A program made the translations under genes and the position numbers. A stretch of DNA of 43,302 bases, taken from the NCBI GenBank assembly GCA_017417585.1, contig JAFPYX010000037.1, positions 1-43,302 of the forward strand. The letters are read 5' to 3'. Source of the stretch: Victivallales bacterium. GTDB lineage: Bacteria; Verrucomicrobiota; Lentisphaeria; Oligosphaerales; Oligosphaeraceae. A model generated the notes under the pieces. It did no database searches and was not told the DNA's origin. It worked only from the letters and a program-made list of their open reading frames with translations. Below, in pieces: positions 18,413 through 28,086 of this stretch. The first letter of the stretch is position 1; the number at the start of each line of letters is the position of its first letter.

Positions 18413-20578
18413 ATGAAAATCAAAAGCTTCCTCGTTGCCCTGGCAGGGCTTTCCCTCGCCGTTCTGGCCGACACCATCTCGCTCACCGCTCCTGAGAACG
18501 GCATCACGGTCTCCATGCTCAAGCCGGAACAGCAGCTCTTCTGCCACCTGGACTCCGAAGCCGGACGGAAGGCCCTCGCAAGTCCCGAACTGGTCCATTT
18601 TCTGGAGCATTCGGTACGTTCGTTCCCGAAGGGCATTGAACTGTCGTGGATCTTCACCGGCGTGCGCAGCCAGGTCCGGTACGAGGTCGCCCTCGCGGAC
18701 AACGAGGCCTTCGCGAACGCTCAGACCTTCCCCGTCGAGAACGAGCAGCGCCTCACGCTCTATAACCTGTTCAATGGCAAGACATACTATTGGAAAGTGA
18801 CGGTCCTCTACGCCAACGGCAGCCGCCTGGAGTCCGAACTGCGGAACTTCACCGTGGACAGCCAGACGCCGCGCGTCCTCTATGTCCCCGACGTGGACAA
18901 CGTCCGCGACATCGGCGGCTTCGTCGGCCTGGAAGGCCGCGTCGTCCCCCAGGGGCTCATCTACCGCAGCTCCGGCCTAAACAACAACTCCTACGACGGC
19001 GGCAAGACCCCCGGACCACCCCGCGCGAATGCCGAGGGCGTTCGTCGCATGCGCGAGGAACTCCATCTGCGCACGGAACTCGACCTGCGCGGCAACGGCG
19101 AGACCGCCGGCATGACCGTTTCGCCAATCGGCGCGGACATCAACTACATCCAGATTCCCGTGGGCGCCTACGACCACATCTTCACGCCGAATGGCGCGAA
19201 GCCCTTCGCGGAGTGCTTCCGCATCTTCCTGAATCCCGCCAACTACCCCATCGACTACCATTGCATCGGCGGGGCGGACCGAACCGGGTCGCTCTCGTTC
19301 CTGCTGGAGGCGCTTCTCGGCGCCGACACCGAGGTCATCCACCGCGACTATGTCCTCACCAGCTTCTACGCCCGCCGCGGCTACGAGTACTCGGATGAAC
19401 TCTTCGCCAACCTGAGCCACTACGGCACCCAGGAGGAGTCGTGGGTCACCAAGGCAGAGCGATACTTCTTCGCCGTTGGCATCACGCCGGACGAAATCGA
19501 GACGTTCCGCGCCTTCATCCTCGGACCCGGCCTCGCCGAAACGCCCGGCTGCGCGCTCCAGCGGAAAATCCTCGCGCTTGCGGCTCCCTACACGCAGGAG
19601 ACCGAGGCCATCAAGGTCCGTCCATACTATCCCTTCGGCGCCACGATGAAGATGGCCGGCAAAGACATCCCGCTCAATGCCCCGCTCTGGAAGAACACCC
19701 CCGTCCAGCATGTCCTCGCGGATGGTCAGGGCGGCACGCTCATCCAGCTGCTCAACCATGACGCCGAGCCACGCTTCATCCAGCTGCGGCCCAATACCTT
19801 GGACGCCGAGTCCTACACTGTGGCGGACCTCCTCTCGAAAACCGCATACGCACAGCAGGACGGAACCGCGGCCTGGACACCCGCGCAGCTGCGCAATTTC
19901 GCCTTCACGCTGCCCGACGGCGTCAATTTCCTCCTCGCGGTCGTGCCAGGCACCGCCATCCCGGAGGGCTATACGCTCCAGACGCTGGAAAAGCCCTCCA
20001 CCCCCGAGCCGAACTACCTCGTGGTCCCCTCCGGAACCGCCCCGAAGATTGACGGCGTGCTGGACGACGAGATCTGGACTCTGAAGGAACCGCTCAAGTG
20101 CTTCACGATGTATGGCATGGCAGATGACGCCGCGCCGCTTGTGTATCTCCGCACCGACGTGGAGCACAATACCCTCTTCGTCGCCGCAGACATCCCCGAC
20201 ACCACTCCGAATGGCACCGACCATGGTTCCGAGCGCGACCTGCCCCTCTGGAACGAGGACGAAATCGAAGTCTTCGTCGGCGGCTATGGCCGCGTGCATT
20301 TCTTCCATTTCATCTTCAACCGCTTCGGAAACATCTGGGACGAGAATGATCCCAGCCAGAAGGACTGGAATGCGGAATCCTACGAGGTCGCCACCGTGCA
20401 GCACGACGACCACTGGACTGTCGAAATCGCCCTGCCCATCAGCCTCTTCGACTACACTTCGCCGTTGGAGGTCAATGTCTGCTTCAGCGACCTTCCCTCC
20501 GGCAAGCACTACGCGCTCTACCCCACCGGCGAATCCTTCCACAACCGCAAGGCCTTCCAGACCCTCTTCCTGAAATAG
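18413..20578 (+). CDS. Secreted tyrosine-phosphatase-like protein with Fn3-like and CBM9-like domains
   Basis: A 721-residue exported protein. Signal peptide 1-19. Residues about 22-148 look Fn3-like (ELSWIFTG, YEVALADN, FNGKTYYWKVTV). Residues about 155-375 form a protein-tyrosine/serine-phosphatase domain with the opening motif VRDIGGF and the active-site loop CIGGADR (Cys284, Arg290, CX5R). Near residue 540 a CBM9/DOMON-like domain begins (PKIDGVLDDEIW) and runs to the end. The combination suggests removal of phosphate from a glycan- or cell-bound substrate (inference). The frame opens upstream to 17993, but only the ATG at 18413 starts a signal peptide. It heads an operon with a GH38 alpha-mannosidase 18 bp downstream. 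Confidence 0.83.
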   Translation: MKIKSFLVALAGLSLAVLADTISLTAPENGITVSMLKPEQQLFCHLDSEAGRKALASPELVHFLEHSVRSFPKGIELSWIFTGVRSQVRYEVALADNEAFANAQTFPVENEQRLTLYNLFNGKTYYWKVTVLYANGSRLESELRNFTVDSQTPRVLYVPDVDNVRDIGGFVGLEGRVVPQGLIYRSSGLNNNSYDGGKTPGPPRANAEGVRRMREELHLRTELDLRGNGETAGMTVSPIGADINYIQIPVGAYDHIFTPNGAKPFAECFRIFLNPANYPIDYHCIGGADRTGSLSFLLEALLGADTEVIHRDYVLTSFYARRGYEYSDELFANLSHYGTQEESWVTKAERYFFAVGITPDEIETFRAFILGPGLAETPGCALQRKILALAAPYTQETEAIKVRPYYPFGATMKMAGKDIPLNAPLWKNTPVQHVLADGQGGTLIQLLNHDAEPRFIQLRPNTLDAESYTVADLLSKTAYAQQDGTAAWTPAQLRNFAFTLPDGVNFLLAVVPGTAIPEGYTLQTLEKPSTPEPNYLVVPSGTAPKIDGVLDDEIWTLKEPLKCFTMYGMADDAAPLVYLRTDVEHNTLFVAADIPDTTPNGTDHGSERDLPLWNEDEIEVFVGGYGRVHFFHFIFNRFGNIWDENDPSQKDWNAESYEVATVQHDDHWTVEIALPISLFDYTSPLEVNVCFSDLPSGKHYALYPTGESFHNRKAFQTLFLK

Positions 20579-20596
20579 CACACTGTCCCCCATCCA

Positions 20597-22861
20597 ATGA
20601 AAAAACTCTACGTCATCTGCAACTCCCACATGGACCCGATCTGGGTCTGGCGCCTCCGTGAAGGCCGTGCAACTTGGGCAAACACCTGCCGTGTCGCGGT
20701 GGCGATGCTCAAGGAGTACCCTTTCCTGAAATTCACGCGCTCCTCCAGCGCGTGCTACGAGTGGCTGGAGCAGAATGACCCGTCGCTCTTCCGCCAGATT
20801 GCCAAACTCGTCGAGGCGGAGCGCTGGGAGGTCACCGGCGGATGGGTCGAGCAGTCCGACACCATCGTCACCCCCGCCGAGGCGCTCCTCCAGCAGGCCG
20901 CCCACGCCAAAGACTACTTCCGGCGCAAATTCGGCGTGGAGGTCAAGACCGCCTACAGCGTGGACTCCTTCGGACAGAACGCCGGACTGCCCGCCATTCT
21001 GGACGCATCCGGATTCGTTAACTACTGCTGGATGCGCCCGATGAAGCACGAGAAGGAGATGCCGGACAAGTTCCGCTGGGCAATCCCCGGCACCCGCCGA
21101 AGCATCCTCTCCTTCCGCATCCAGGAGGCCTACTGCACCAGCGGAAACCTCGCCTTCGATGAAACCCTGATGCGGGAGCGCATGGAGCGCCATCTCGCCA
21201 TGGACACCCCGCAGAGCTTCTTCTTCGGGCTGGGCGACCACGGCGGCGGCATCAACCACAAGAACCTCAAGGTCCTCCTGGAAATCGCCAAGGACATCCC
21301 GCTGGAATTCTGCACCCTGGACGAGTATTTCGACGTCCTCGGCCGACGCCGAGACCTCCCCCTGCTTGACGGCGAATTCACCCATCACTCGCCTGGCTGC
21401 TACACCACCTGCCACGACATCAAGCAGTGGATGGCAGACGCCGAAAAGACTCTCTTCAAGGCCGAGAAGATCACCCTCCAGACCAACGACCGCAAAGGCG
21501 CCGCAATCCTCCATGACGCCTGGCACGAATTGCTCTTCAACTACTTCCACGACATCTACAGCGGAACCGCCATCAAGCCCGCCTACGACCACGAGGCGCG
21601 GGACCTGGCCGGATTTGCCTCCTGGCAAGCCTCAAAGGTTTTAGAAAATAATCTACAAAAACTTTCTATACAATCAGATACACAATTTATAAAAGAAGGC
21701 GGAGTGATGCTCTGGAACCCCCTGCCCCGTCCGGCCCGCGCGGTCTGCAGCTACTTCGCCTTCCACGACCCCAACGGCACGGGAACCGACTTCGACGCCT
21801 TCCGCGACGGGCACGGCAAATCCCTCCCGCTCCAATGGGTCCAGGGGCATGCCAACATCTTTGGGAGCCGCAACTCCGCATTGGTTATCGCGCCGCTGGA
21901 CGCCTCGGCGGTCAAGATCCTGGCCTACGCACGTCTCCCCAAGGGCCATGCGCCATTCCCGAAACTCGGCGTGACGCGGCAGCTTGACGCCCTGCGGCGC
22001 CTCTCGTTCGTCACGCTGGACGACCCGTACGACACCTGGGCGCACGCCGCTACCTCGCTCGGAAAGCCATCCCGCGCCAAGGTCCGGCAGCTCGGAAAAC
22101 CCGAAATCCGCCAGGACGGACCGCTCATGAGTGAACTGCGCGTCCGCTACTCCTTCCGCAAATCCGCCTTCACCCTCTCGCTCTTCGCCTACCAGGGCAT
22201 CGAGGCGCTGCAGGCACGCGTCGCCGGCGACTGGCTGGAACCCGACACCGACCTGAAGCTCTCCCTGGACACCAAAGTGCGCAGAGGCGCAATTGTCTCC
22301 GGCCAGGCCGGAATGCTCCTTGAACGCCGGCCGGACGAGTGCGAACAGCCCTTCATCGACTGGTGCGCCGCCGCCGACTCCCGTTCCATGAGCGGTTTCC
22401 TCGCCCCCGACCTCCACGGCTACGATTCCGTCGGCAGCGCCGAGCTGCGCCTCACCCTCCTCAGGCCTGTCTTCTACGCGGAACATGTCCCAGAACCCGC
22501 GCTGGGCGACGAGGGCCGCGCCGACTACGGCCCCTTCGTCCGCGAAACCTGGCTGCTTCTGGACCAGCCCGCCGACCCCATTGCCTTCGACGCGCTCGCC
22601 CGCGAACGCCTCTGGTCCCCCGAGCACTACGAAATCACGAAAGCCGGCGACGGCACGAACTTCCGGCCGGACATCTGGAGCATCACGCCTCCGGCCTCGG
22701 TCGCCGTCCTCGCCCAGCGGCTTCTGCCCGACGGCGCCGCGCAATTCGACCTGGCGGCCTTGGCCGACACGGCCATCACCATCCGCCGCAACGGCATCGT
22801 CGTCGCCAAAGCCAGCCTCCGCCAAGGCCAGGTCAAATCTCTATTCATCGGCAAGCCATGA
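20597..22861 (+). CDS. GH38-family alpha-mannosidase
   Basis: A 754-residue glycoside hydrolase. The zinc-binding motif HMDPIW lies at 11-16 (His11, Asp13), and the catalytic nucleophile Asp123 in YSVDSFG. The family's third metal-ligand region and a long beta-rich C-terminal domain follow. No signal peptide is seen, so it is probably cytoplasmic. It should release alpha-linked mannose; the exact linkage cannot be read. A sharp AT-rich codon island at about 21640-21697 (residues about 349-367) lies near the join between catalytic and C-terminal domains. It overlaps the next gene by ATGA. Confidence 0.92.
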   Translation: MKKLYVICNSHMDPIWVWRLREGRATWANTCRVAVAMLKEYPFLKFTRSSSACYEWLEQNDPSLFRQIAKLVEAERWEVTGGWVEQSDTIVTPAEALLQQAAHAKDYFRRKFGVEVKTAYSVDSFGQNAGLPAILDASGFVNYCWMRPMKHEKEMPDKFRWAIPGTRRSILSFRIQEAYCTSGNLAFDETLMRERMERHLAMDTPQSFFFGLGDHGGGINHKNLKVLLEIAKDIPLEFCTLDEYFDVLGRRRDLPLLDGEFTHHSPGCYTTCHDIKQWMADAEKTLFKAEKITLQTNDRKGAAILHDAWHELLFNYFHDIYSGTAIKPAYDHEARDLAGFASWQASKVLENNLQKLSIQSDTQFIKEGGVMLWNPLPRPARAVCSYFAFHDPNGTGTDFDAFRDGHGKSLPLQWVQGHANIFGSRNSALVIAPLDASAVKILAYARLPKGHAPFPKLGVTRQLDALRRLSFVTLDDPYDTWAHAATSLGKPSRAKVRQLGKPEIRQDGPLMSELRVRYSFRKSAFTLSLFAYQGIEALQARVAGDWLEPDTDLKLSLDTKVRRGAIVSGQAGMLLERRPDECEQPFIDWCAAADSRSMSGFLAPDLHGYDSVGSAELRLTLLRPVFYAEHVPEPALGDEGRADYGPFVRETWLLLDQPADPIAFDALARERLWSPEHYEITKAGDGTNFRPDIWSITPPASVAVLAQRLLPDGAAQFDLAALADTAITIRRNGIVVAKASLRQGQVKSLFIGKP

Positions 22862-23748
22862 AGAAATTTACTTATTTATTTGATTTCGAGAATACTACAG
22901 AAATAGGTCGCAGTTGGGTGATGCATGAATTCGCGAGGCAGGGCGCCGAACACCTGGTCCTCTCGGACACCCTCATCGGCATGGTCATGCAGAAGCCCAA
23001 TCTGCAGAAAACCCTCCTGGACGAAATGGCCGCCGAGGGCCTCGACTTCGTGGACGCGCATTCGCCCTTCGGCACCGAAAACGACCTCCTGAACCCCTAC
23101 GCGGAGAGCCGCCCACGGATGCTCGCGCGTCACCGCCTCGCCATGCAGATCGCCTCGGACATGGGCGTGGACACCATCTGCATCCATGTCGGAAACTCAA
23201 ACTGGTTTGACACCAAAGCATTCCCCCTGGACAAGTCATTCGAGAACATCCGCCGTTCCCTGGACGCACTCCTGCCCGCCGCCGAGGACCTCAGGATGAC
23301 CATCTGCATCGAGAACATCTGGTTCCCCACCTCGACTCCGGATTTCCTCCTGAAGCTCAAAGCCCTCTTCCCAACCGACGCCCTTGGCTTCACCTACGAC
23401 GCCGGACACGCAAACCTGATGGACAAGGGACGGCGCTTCGAAGACTCCGCCCCCCGGAAAGGCTGGAAGGCATCCGGATTCGACGACGTCCCCTGGGAAG
23501 ACCATGCCCTTGAAAAGATGCTCCCGCATGTCGTGAACTGCCATCTCCACGACAACTACGGACAGTGGGACGACCACAAGTGCCCCGGCCACGGAAACAT
23601 CGACTGGCCGCACGTCGTCGGCCTCCTGAAGCAGGCCCCGCGCCTCAAAAACATGCAGAGCGAGGTCATCCCATGCGCACGTCACGAGGCCATCAGCGAC
23701 ATCGTCGCCGCCTTCCGGAGACTCACCCGCGAAATCTCTAGCCACTAA
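22858..23748 (+). CDS. Sugar phosphate isomerase/epimerase-like TIM-barrel protein
   Basis: A 296-residue protein of the xylose isomerase-like (AP endonuclease 2) barrel superfamily. Putative metal ligands appear in family order: Glu in CIENIW, Asp and His in YDAGH, His in CHLHDN and Glu in MQSEVI. It starts inside the stop of the mannosidase gene (ATGA overlap), so they are co-translated. It probably converts a sugar released by its operon partners; the substrate is unknown. The first 17 codons are strikingly AT-rich compared with the rest. The long upstream frame is a shadow of the mannosidase gene. Confidence 0.85.
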   Translation: MKKFTYLFDFENTTEIGRSWVMHEFARQGAEHLVLSDTLIGMVMQKPNLQKTLLDEMAAEGLDFVDAHSPFGTENDLLNPYAESRPRMLARHRLAMQIASDMGVDTICIHVGNSNWFDTKAFPLDKSFENIRRSLDALLPAAEDLRMTICIENIWFPTSTPDFLLKLKALFPTDALGFTYDAGHANLMDKGRRFEDSAPRKGWKASGFDDVPWEDHALEKMLPHVVNCHLHDNYGQWDDHKCPGHGNIDWPHVVGLLKQAPRLKNMQSEVIPCARHEAISDIVAAFRRLTREISSH

Positions 23749-23789
23749 ATCGCCTCAATCCACAATTCTCTTCGCACTGTCATTCATCC

Positions 23790-25133
23790 ATGAATTTCTC
23801 CTTCCCGTGTCCGTACTGCCAGCAGATCCTCTCTGCCTCCTCAGATTGGATTGGACAGCCCACGCAATGCCCTCATTGCTCGCAAACAATCACCATTCCC
23901 GCCCCAACCGCCATGGAGGCTCCTCCACCGTCTTCCATCCCCGTCGGGCGCGAGAATGTTCTTTCGTTTCCCTGCCCGCATTGCCAGCAGATGCTCTCTG
24001 CGCGTTCGGAATGGGCTGGGCAAACCACCCAATGTCCCCATTGTTCGCAAATGGTCACCATCCCCGGCATGGCAGCCTCTTCCATCTATTCCGATCTTCC
24101 TCCGGACTTCTTCACCTCCCAGGGAGCAACCTCCGCCCCGCCCGTTGCCAGCAGAGAGCGACCGCTTATTGACAACCTGAAATACAATCTGGACAAGTAT
24201 GCGACCCGTGTGCTATGCACTTACCCCTTCTGGTATGTCTGGCTCGGTCTGTCAGCAGTGATGTTCCCCATGATTGAAAATGGGAACTTTATCATGAAAA
24301 GCATCGCCTTGTTGATCCTTGGAGGCTTTGCCTTCTTGGGGCAATGGACGAAAAAGGCCTGGCAGGAATCCGACAACACTCTGGTTTGGGTAGCCATACC
24401 CATATTCTGCCTTTTCATCAGTTGTGGTTTCCACAACTTGACGAGCGGCCTGAAAATGCTATATGTCGTCATAGCCATAGTGTCAACCTTCATTGCCCTC
24501 ATTCTCAACATGAATGAAATGACATCCGGCTATGGCAACACCTTTGGCGGATTGCTGTTGTTCTTCTGTTCTCCTTTCGTCCAGTACCTGTCATCACAAC
24601 AATTTGCCTTCCAAGGAACTGTGGATCTAGCCTGGTTTATCCTGATCGGATTCATCGGGACACAGATCTGGATTGTCTTCAATTTCGTGATGCTGATCAT
24701 TTCGCTGAGCCGTTGGATTTATCATTCCTGGAAGGCACTCCCCGTCGAAAATCGCACCGTGAAAATCCCCCCAGCCGTGGCGGCCGCATTGATCTGGATT
24801 CCACTTCTCAATTTATTTTGGGTGTTCCTGGCATTCTGGCAGCTCGCCCGATCTTATCGGAACTTCCGACGCGACAAATTTGCTGAAGACCCCGGAGGAA
24901 GTGCCTCAGGACTCTCGCTCGCTTCATGCATCCTATTCGTGGTTTACCACCTCCTCGCCGCCGGCCTGCCCATTCTCCTGCTCTCAACGGTAGACAGCTA
25001 TGTCTATTACGATGAGTCTTCCCCCATCATCATATTCGCCGGATTGCTGTCCGTCCTGATGATTGCATGCTGGTTTGTCGGCATCGCGTTCTTCGGCAAG
25101 GCAGTGGCCAAAATCCACGAACAAGGGTCCTGA
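23790..25133 (+). CDS. Membrane protein with two N-terminal zinc ribbons
   Basis: A 447-residue protein of unknown function. Two nearly identical zinc-ribbon units lie at about 4-37 and 58-92, each with CPYCQQ or CPHCQQ, a WIGQ/WAGQ turn and CPHCSQ. A Pro/Ser-rich linker is followed by about nine membrane helices from residue 145 on. Zinc ribbons of this kind bind metal and may contact protein or nucleic acid. The gene is moderately AT-rich, unlike its neighbours. A strong terminator follows at 25161. Confidence 0.75.
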   Translation: MNFSFPCPYCQQILSASSDWIGQPTQCPHCSQTITIPAPTAMEAPPPSSIPVGRENVLSFPCPHCQQMLSARSEWAGQTTQCPHCSQMVTIPGMAASSIYSDLPPDFFTSQGATSAPPVASRERPLIDNLKYNLDKYATRVLCTYPFWYVWLGLSAVMFPMIENGNFIMKSIALLILGGFAFLGQWTKKAWQESDNTLVWVAIPIFCLFISCGFHNLTSGLKMLYVVIAIVSTFIALILNMNEMTSGYGNTFGGLLLFFCSPFVQYLSSQQFAFQGTVDLAWFILIGFIGTQIWIVFNFVMLIISLSRWIYHSWKALPVENRTVKIPPAVAAALIWIPLLNLFWVFLAFWQLARSYRNFRRDKFAEDPGGSASGLSLASCILFVVYHLLAAGLPILLLSTVDSYVYYDESSPIIIFAGLLSVLMIACWFVGIAFFGKAVAKIHEQGS

Positions 25134-25160
25134 CCATTTGATCCGCTTGGCTCTTCGGAA

Positions 25161-25200
25161 AGCCGTGAAGAAATGCGATTTCTTCACGGCTTTCTTTTCC
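25161..25200 (+). terminator. Rho-independent terminator after the zinc-ribbon gene
   Basis: A perfect 13-bp stem (25161-25173 with 25179-25191), loop TGCGA, then a T-rich tract TTTCTTTTCC. It separates convergent genes. It may act in both directions, but the reverse-strand U-run is weak. Confidence 0.9.
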
Positions 25201-25215
25201 TTCCCGGACCGCCAG

Positions 25216-26061
25216 CTACAAATTCGCGGCATCCAGCAGCAGCGGGTGTTCGCCCTGCCAGCCGGCATTGGGGCTGTGCAGGATATAGTGCGACTGCCCC
25301 GTGAAGTCGCGGAACCACATCCCGTGGCCGCCGTCCTGGATGTAGATCGGCGCCGGCTCGTGACGCCATGGCCCCAGAAGTCGACCGCTCTTCGAGACCA
25401 TCACGCCCATGGCATATATCTTTTCCCGCATGGAACTCCAGAGCATCCGGAGGCGGTTGCCGTCGCGGTAGAGGAACGGCCCGTCGGTCACCCATCCCCT
25501 GAGATTTGGATCCACATATTCCGTGGCCCAGGGTGCCGAACTGGCCTTCATCAACTCCATGGAGGCACCTACAGCGTGCGAGAGGTCGTCGGCCAACGGC
25601 ATGGCGCAGATGGTCCCGTCGCCGGCCTGCACCCATTCGTGGCAGAAGACGAGCCAGGGCCGGCCGTCCTCCACCCATAGCGTTCCGTCCAGGCTCTTCC
25701 ATTCCTTCGGGGTCAGCGGCCCTTCCGAAAGTTGTTCGTAGGGGCCGGCGGGCGAGTCGGTGGTGGACTGGAAGACCAGGGTCCCCCGGAAATCCGGCTC
25801 GCGCGTCCCGCAGGTTCCGAAAAGATAGTATTTCCCCTGATATCCGTGGCATTCGGGCGCCCAGAAGAAATCCGGCCCCCAGAAGTCCGTTGGCGGAAGG
25901 AATGCCGCAAAGGGCCCCTCCCAATCCTCCAGGTCTCTACCTATATAGTAGTAGAAGCCCGGTGCAACGCCATGCCAGACGCTGCCGAAAAGATAATACC
26001 GTCCCTCGGCCTGGCAGGGCACCACGAAGGGGTCGCGCATCCGGATGTCAGCGAGTTTCAT
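25216..26061 (-). CDS. GH43-like glycoside hydrolase
   Basis: A 281-residue five-bladed-propeller-like protein. The catalytic base region RDPFV (Asp10), a WAPE motif (68-71), the second acid region SLDGTLWVEDG (Asp125) and the third blade motif TDGPFL are seen. In most GH43 enzymes the third position is a Glu that acts as general acid; here it is Asp193. The protein may belong to a subgroup or have altered activity. Likely substrates of the family are arabinosides or xylosides. It has no signal peptide. Its start overlaps the hydF stop by 14 bp on the same strand, so it is translated after hydF. Confidence 0.82.
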   Translation of the reverse strand: MKLADIRMRDPFVVPCQAEGRYYLFGSVWHGVAPGFYYYIGRDLEDWEGPFAAFLPPTDFWGPDFFWAPECHGYQGKYYLFGTCGTREPDFRGTLVFQSTTDSPAGPYEQLSEGPLTPKEWKSLDGTLWVEDGRPWLVFCHEWVQAGDGTICAMPLADDLSHAVGASMELMKASSAPWATEYVDPNLRGWVTDGPFLYRDGNRLRMLWSSMREKIYAMGVMVSKSGRLLGPWRHEPAPIYIQDGGHGMWFRDFTGQSHYILHSPNAGWQGEHPLLLDAANL

Positions 26062-27268
26062 GGGCCAGCACGAGTTTCTGGAGTTCCGGGAAGAGCGAGA
26101 GACTGCGGTGCAGGATGCCTTTCATATAGGCGATGGCAATCCCGTAGTTGAGGAACGGCACGCCCTGATCCAGGGCACACTTCATCCGACAGGTCACCTC
26201 GCGCTCGTTCAGCATGCAGCCGCCGCAGTGGATGACCACGCGGTAGGGCGAGAGGTCCTCCGGAAAGCCAAGCCCCGACGAGGTCTCGATCTGGAGTTCG
26301 CACCCCGTGTGAGCCTTCAGCCAACGCGGAATCTTCACCGTGCCGATATCGTTGCACTGCCGGTGGTGCGTGCAGCCCTCGGCGATCAGCACCCGGTCGC
26401 CGTCATGCAGGGAATTCAACGCTGCCACGCCGCGCACGGCGGTCTCCAGGAAGCCCTTGTAGCGCGCCATCAGGATGGAGAACGAGGTCAGCGGGATCTC
26501 CGGCGGCGTGTCTTTCGCGGCGGTGGCGAAGGCCTGGCTGTCCGTCACCACCATCGCGGGCGCACGGCCGAGTGCCTTCAACGTCTCTGCCAGTTCGGTC
26601 TCGCGGGTGGTCACGCCAATCGCCCCGGCCTCCAGCAAATCGCGGAGCGCCTGCTGCTGCGGGAGGATGAGTCGGCCCTTGGGGGCGGACTCGTCGATGG
26701 GAATCACCAGCACCACCAGGTCCAGCGGCTTCACGAGGTCCGCCAGAAGCCGCCGACTCGCACTCGCCGGGCGAAGCCGCGCCAGACGCTCGCGCAGTTC
26801 TTGAATGCCCTCGCCCGTGAGCGCGCTCACCGCGACTGCGGGAACCTCCGGCGGCGGCGGCATGGCCTCCGCCAAGTCGCATTTGTTCCAGGCCACCAGA
26901 TACGGAACACCTTGCTGAACAAAGCGTTTTATGAGGTCTTGCTCACAATCGCCGAAGCCCGCCGTGGCATCGACAACCAACACTGCCAAGTCGGCACGGC
27001 TGAGAACCTGCCGCGTGCGGCGAACGCGCAATTCGCCAAGTGCGCCCTCGTCGTCATAGCCGGGGGTATCCAAGATGACCACGGGGCCCAGCGGCAACAG
27101 CTCCATCGACTTCGACACCGGGTCGGTGGTGGTCCCAAGGGTGTCGGAAACCACCGACATCTCCTGGCCCGTCACCGCGTTCACCACGCTGGACTTGCCG
27201 GCATTGCGGCGACCGAAAAAGCCGATGTGCGTTCGATTCGCGGAAGGAGTTTCATTCAAGGTTGTCAT
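26048..27268 (-). CDS. hydF: [FeFe]-hydrogenase maturation GTPase HydF
   Basis: A 406-residue protein, normal length. HydF is the scaffold on which the two-iron part of the H-cluster is built. P-loop GRRNAGKSS (19-27), G3 DTPG (67-70) and NKCD (128-131) are intact. The C-terminal cluster ligands follow the HydF pattern: Cys299-Thr-His301 and His347-Cys348-Gly-Gly-Cys351. Together with HydE (40817-41851) this shows that the organism makes or once made [FeFe] hydrogenase. HydG and the hydrogenase are not in the window. The GH43-like gene follows with overlap, an unusual partner. Confidence 0.95.
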   Translation of the reverse strand: MTTLNETPSANRTHIGFFGRRNAGKSSVVNAVTGQEMSVVSDTLGTTTDPVSKSMELLPLGPVVILDTPGYDDEGALGELRVRRTRQVLSRADLAVLVVDATAGFGDCEQDLIKRFVQQGVPYLVAWNKCDLAEAMPPPPEVPAVAVSALTGEGIQELRERLARLRPASASRRLLADLVKPLDLVVLVIPIDESAPKGRLILPQQQALRDLLEAGAIGVTTRETELAETLKALGRAPAMVVTDSQAFATAAKDTPPEIPLTSFSILMARYKGFLETAVRGVAALNSLHDGDRVLIAEGCTHHRQCNDIGTVKIPRWLKAHTGCELQIETSSGLGFPEDLSPYRVVIHCGGCMLNEREVTCRMKCALDQGVPFLNYGIAIAYMKGILHRSLSLFPELQKLVLAHETR

Positions 27269-27554
27269 ACGAGTTAATATAACCGCACAAGACTACCCGA
27301 AAAAAGCGAAATCATGGCGAAGATAGGGTGTTTTGTGATTTTTCTTGCCCCTTTGCATGGCAAAAACCAAACTAGGCATTAAAATTATATGGAAACAGCA
27401 GTTCCTTTCATTGCAGGTTCACATCCTGACAGTAGTTTTCAAGGACACCTGTCCGTTGTTCCCTGATGTGAATTTGAAATGGGTTTGGGAAAGTGCTTCG
27501 TCGTTTGGATTTTCATTCCCGTCATTCGTTTATCATAACCAGGAGGAATCACTT

Positions 27555-28016
27555 ATGGGTAATCAATCCGTGAAGGCCATTGTCGCAGTTGTCGTGTTGA
27601 TTTGCGGCATTGCTTTGATCACTTGGCAAGTCAAGCGCATGTCAAATGACCCGGGCAAAGACACCCTCATGAGCGAGACGCAGCAGAAAGGCCAGGCCGC
27701 CCTGGAGACTTTCTTTGGGCAAGTCAACGGGAAATGGAACAGCGACGCACTGTGGGTCGACAAGGCCACGAAAACCGCCGGTTCCTCAGTTGCCAAGGAA
27801 ATTTTTGGCGATACTCCCAGCATCTCCGACATTAAGATCATTGATGCCGCTCCTGATACGGAATATCCGAACCAAATCGATCTGGTGCTTCAAGTCGGAA
27901 ATATCGATCAGTGCGTCTTTTTCAACCTACGTCAGGGGAAAGACAACAAATTTGTGGTAGTGGAGATTCGCAAAGATACCATGACCATTGCGGACTACAA
28001 GAAAAATTACCTCTAA
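27555..28016 (+). CDS. Small membrane-anchored protein, paralogue A
   Basis: A 153-residue protein of unknown function. One membrane helix (about 7-24) is followed by a soluble domain. The ATG at 27555 is preceded by AGGAGG at 27541-27546, a clear start; the frame upstream is non-coding. It resembles the next gene over the whole length: N-terminal KAIxAVVxLI, a WNSDALW segment and an AKEIFGDTPSISDIKI segment. The two arose by tandem duplication. The region 27269-27554 holds no other gene. Confidence 0.75.
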   Translation: MGNQSVKAIVAVVVLICGIALITWQVKRMSNDPGKDTLMSETQQKGQAALETFFGQVNGKWNSDALWVDKATKTAGSSVAKEIFGDTPSISDIKIIDAAPDTEYPNQIDLVLQVGNIDQCVFFNLRQGKDNKFVVVEIRKDTMTIADYKKNYL

Positions 28017-28086
28017 CTAAGTCGGTCTCTTCTTGTATCTCCCGTAGTTCTGTTTTTTCATCATCATTTGCATTTGTTTTTTCACC

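Noticed and set aside
18977..21628. 883-codon open frame on the minus strand
   Set aside because: It runs antisense through the phosphatase and mannosidase genes and has no recognisable domain; long antisense frames are expected with this codon usage.
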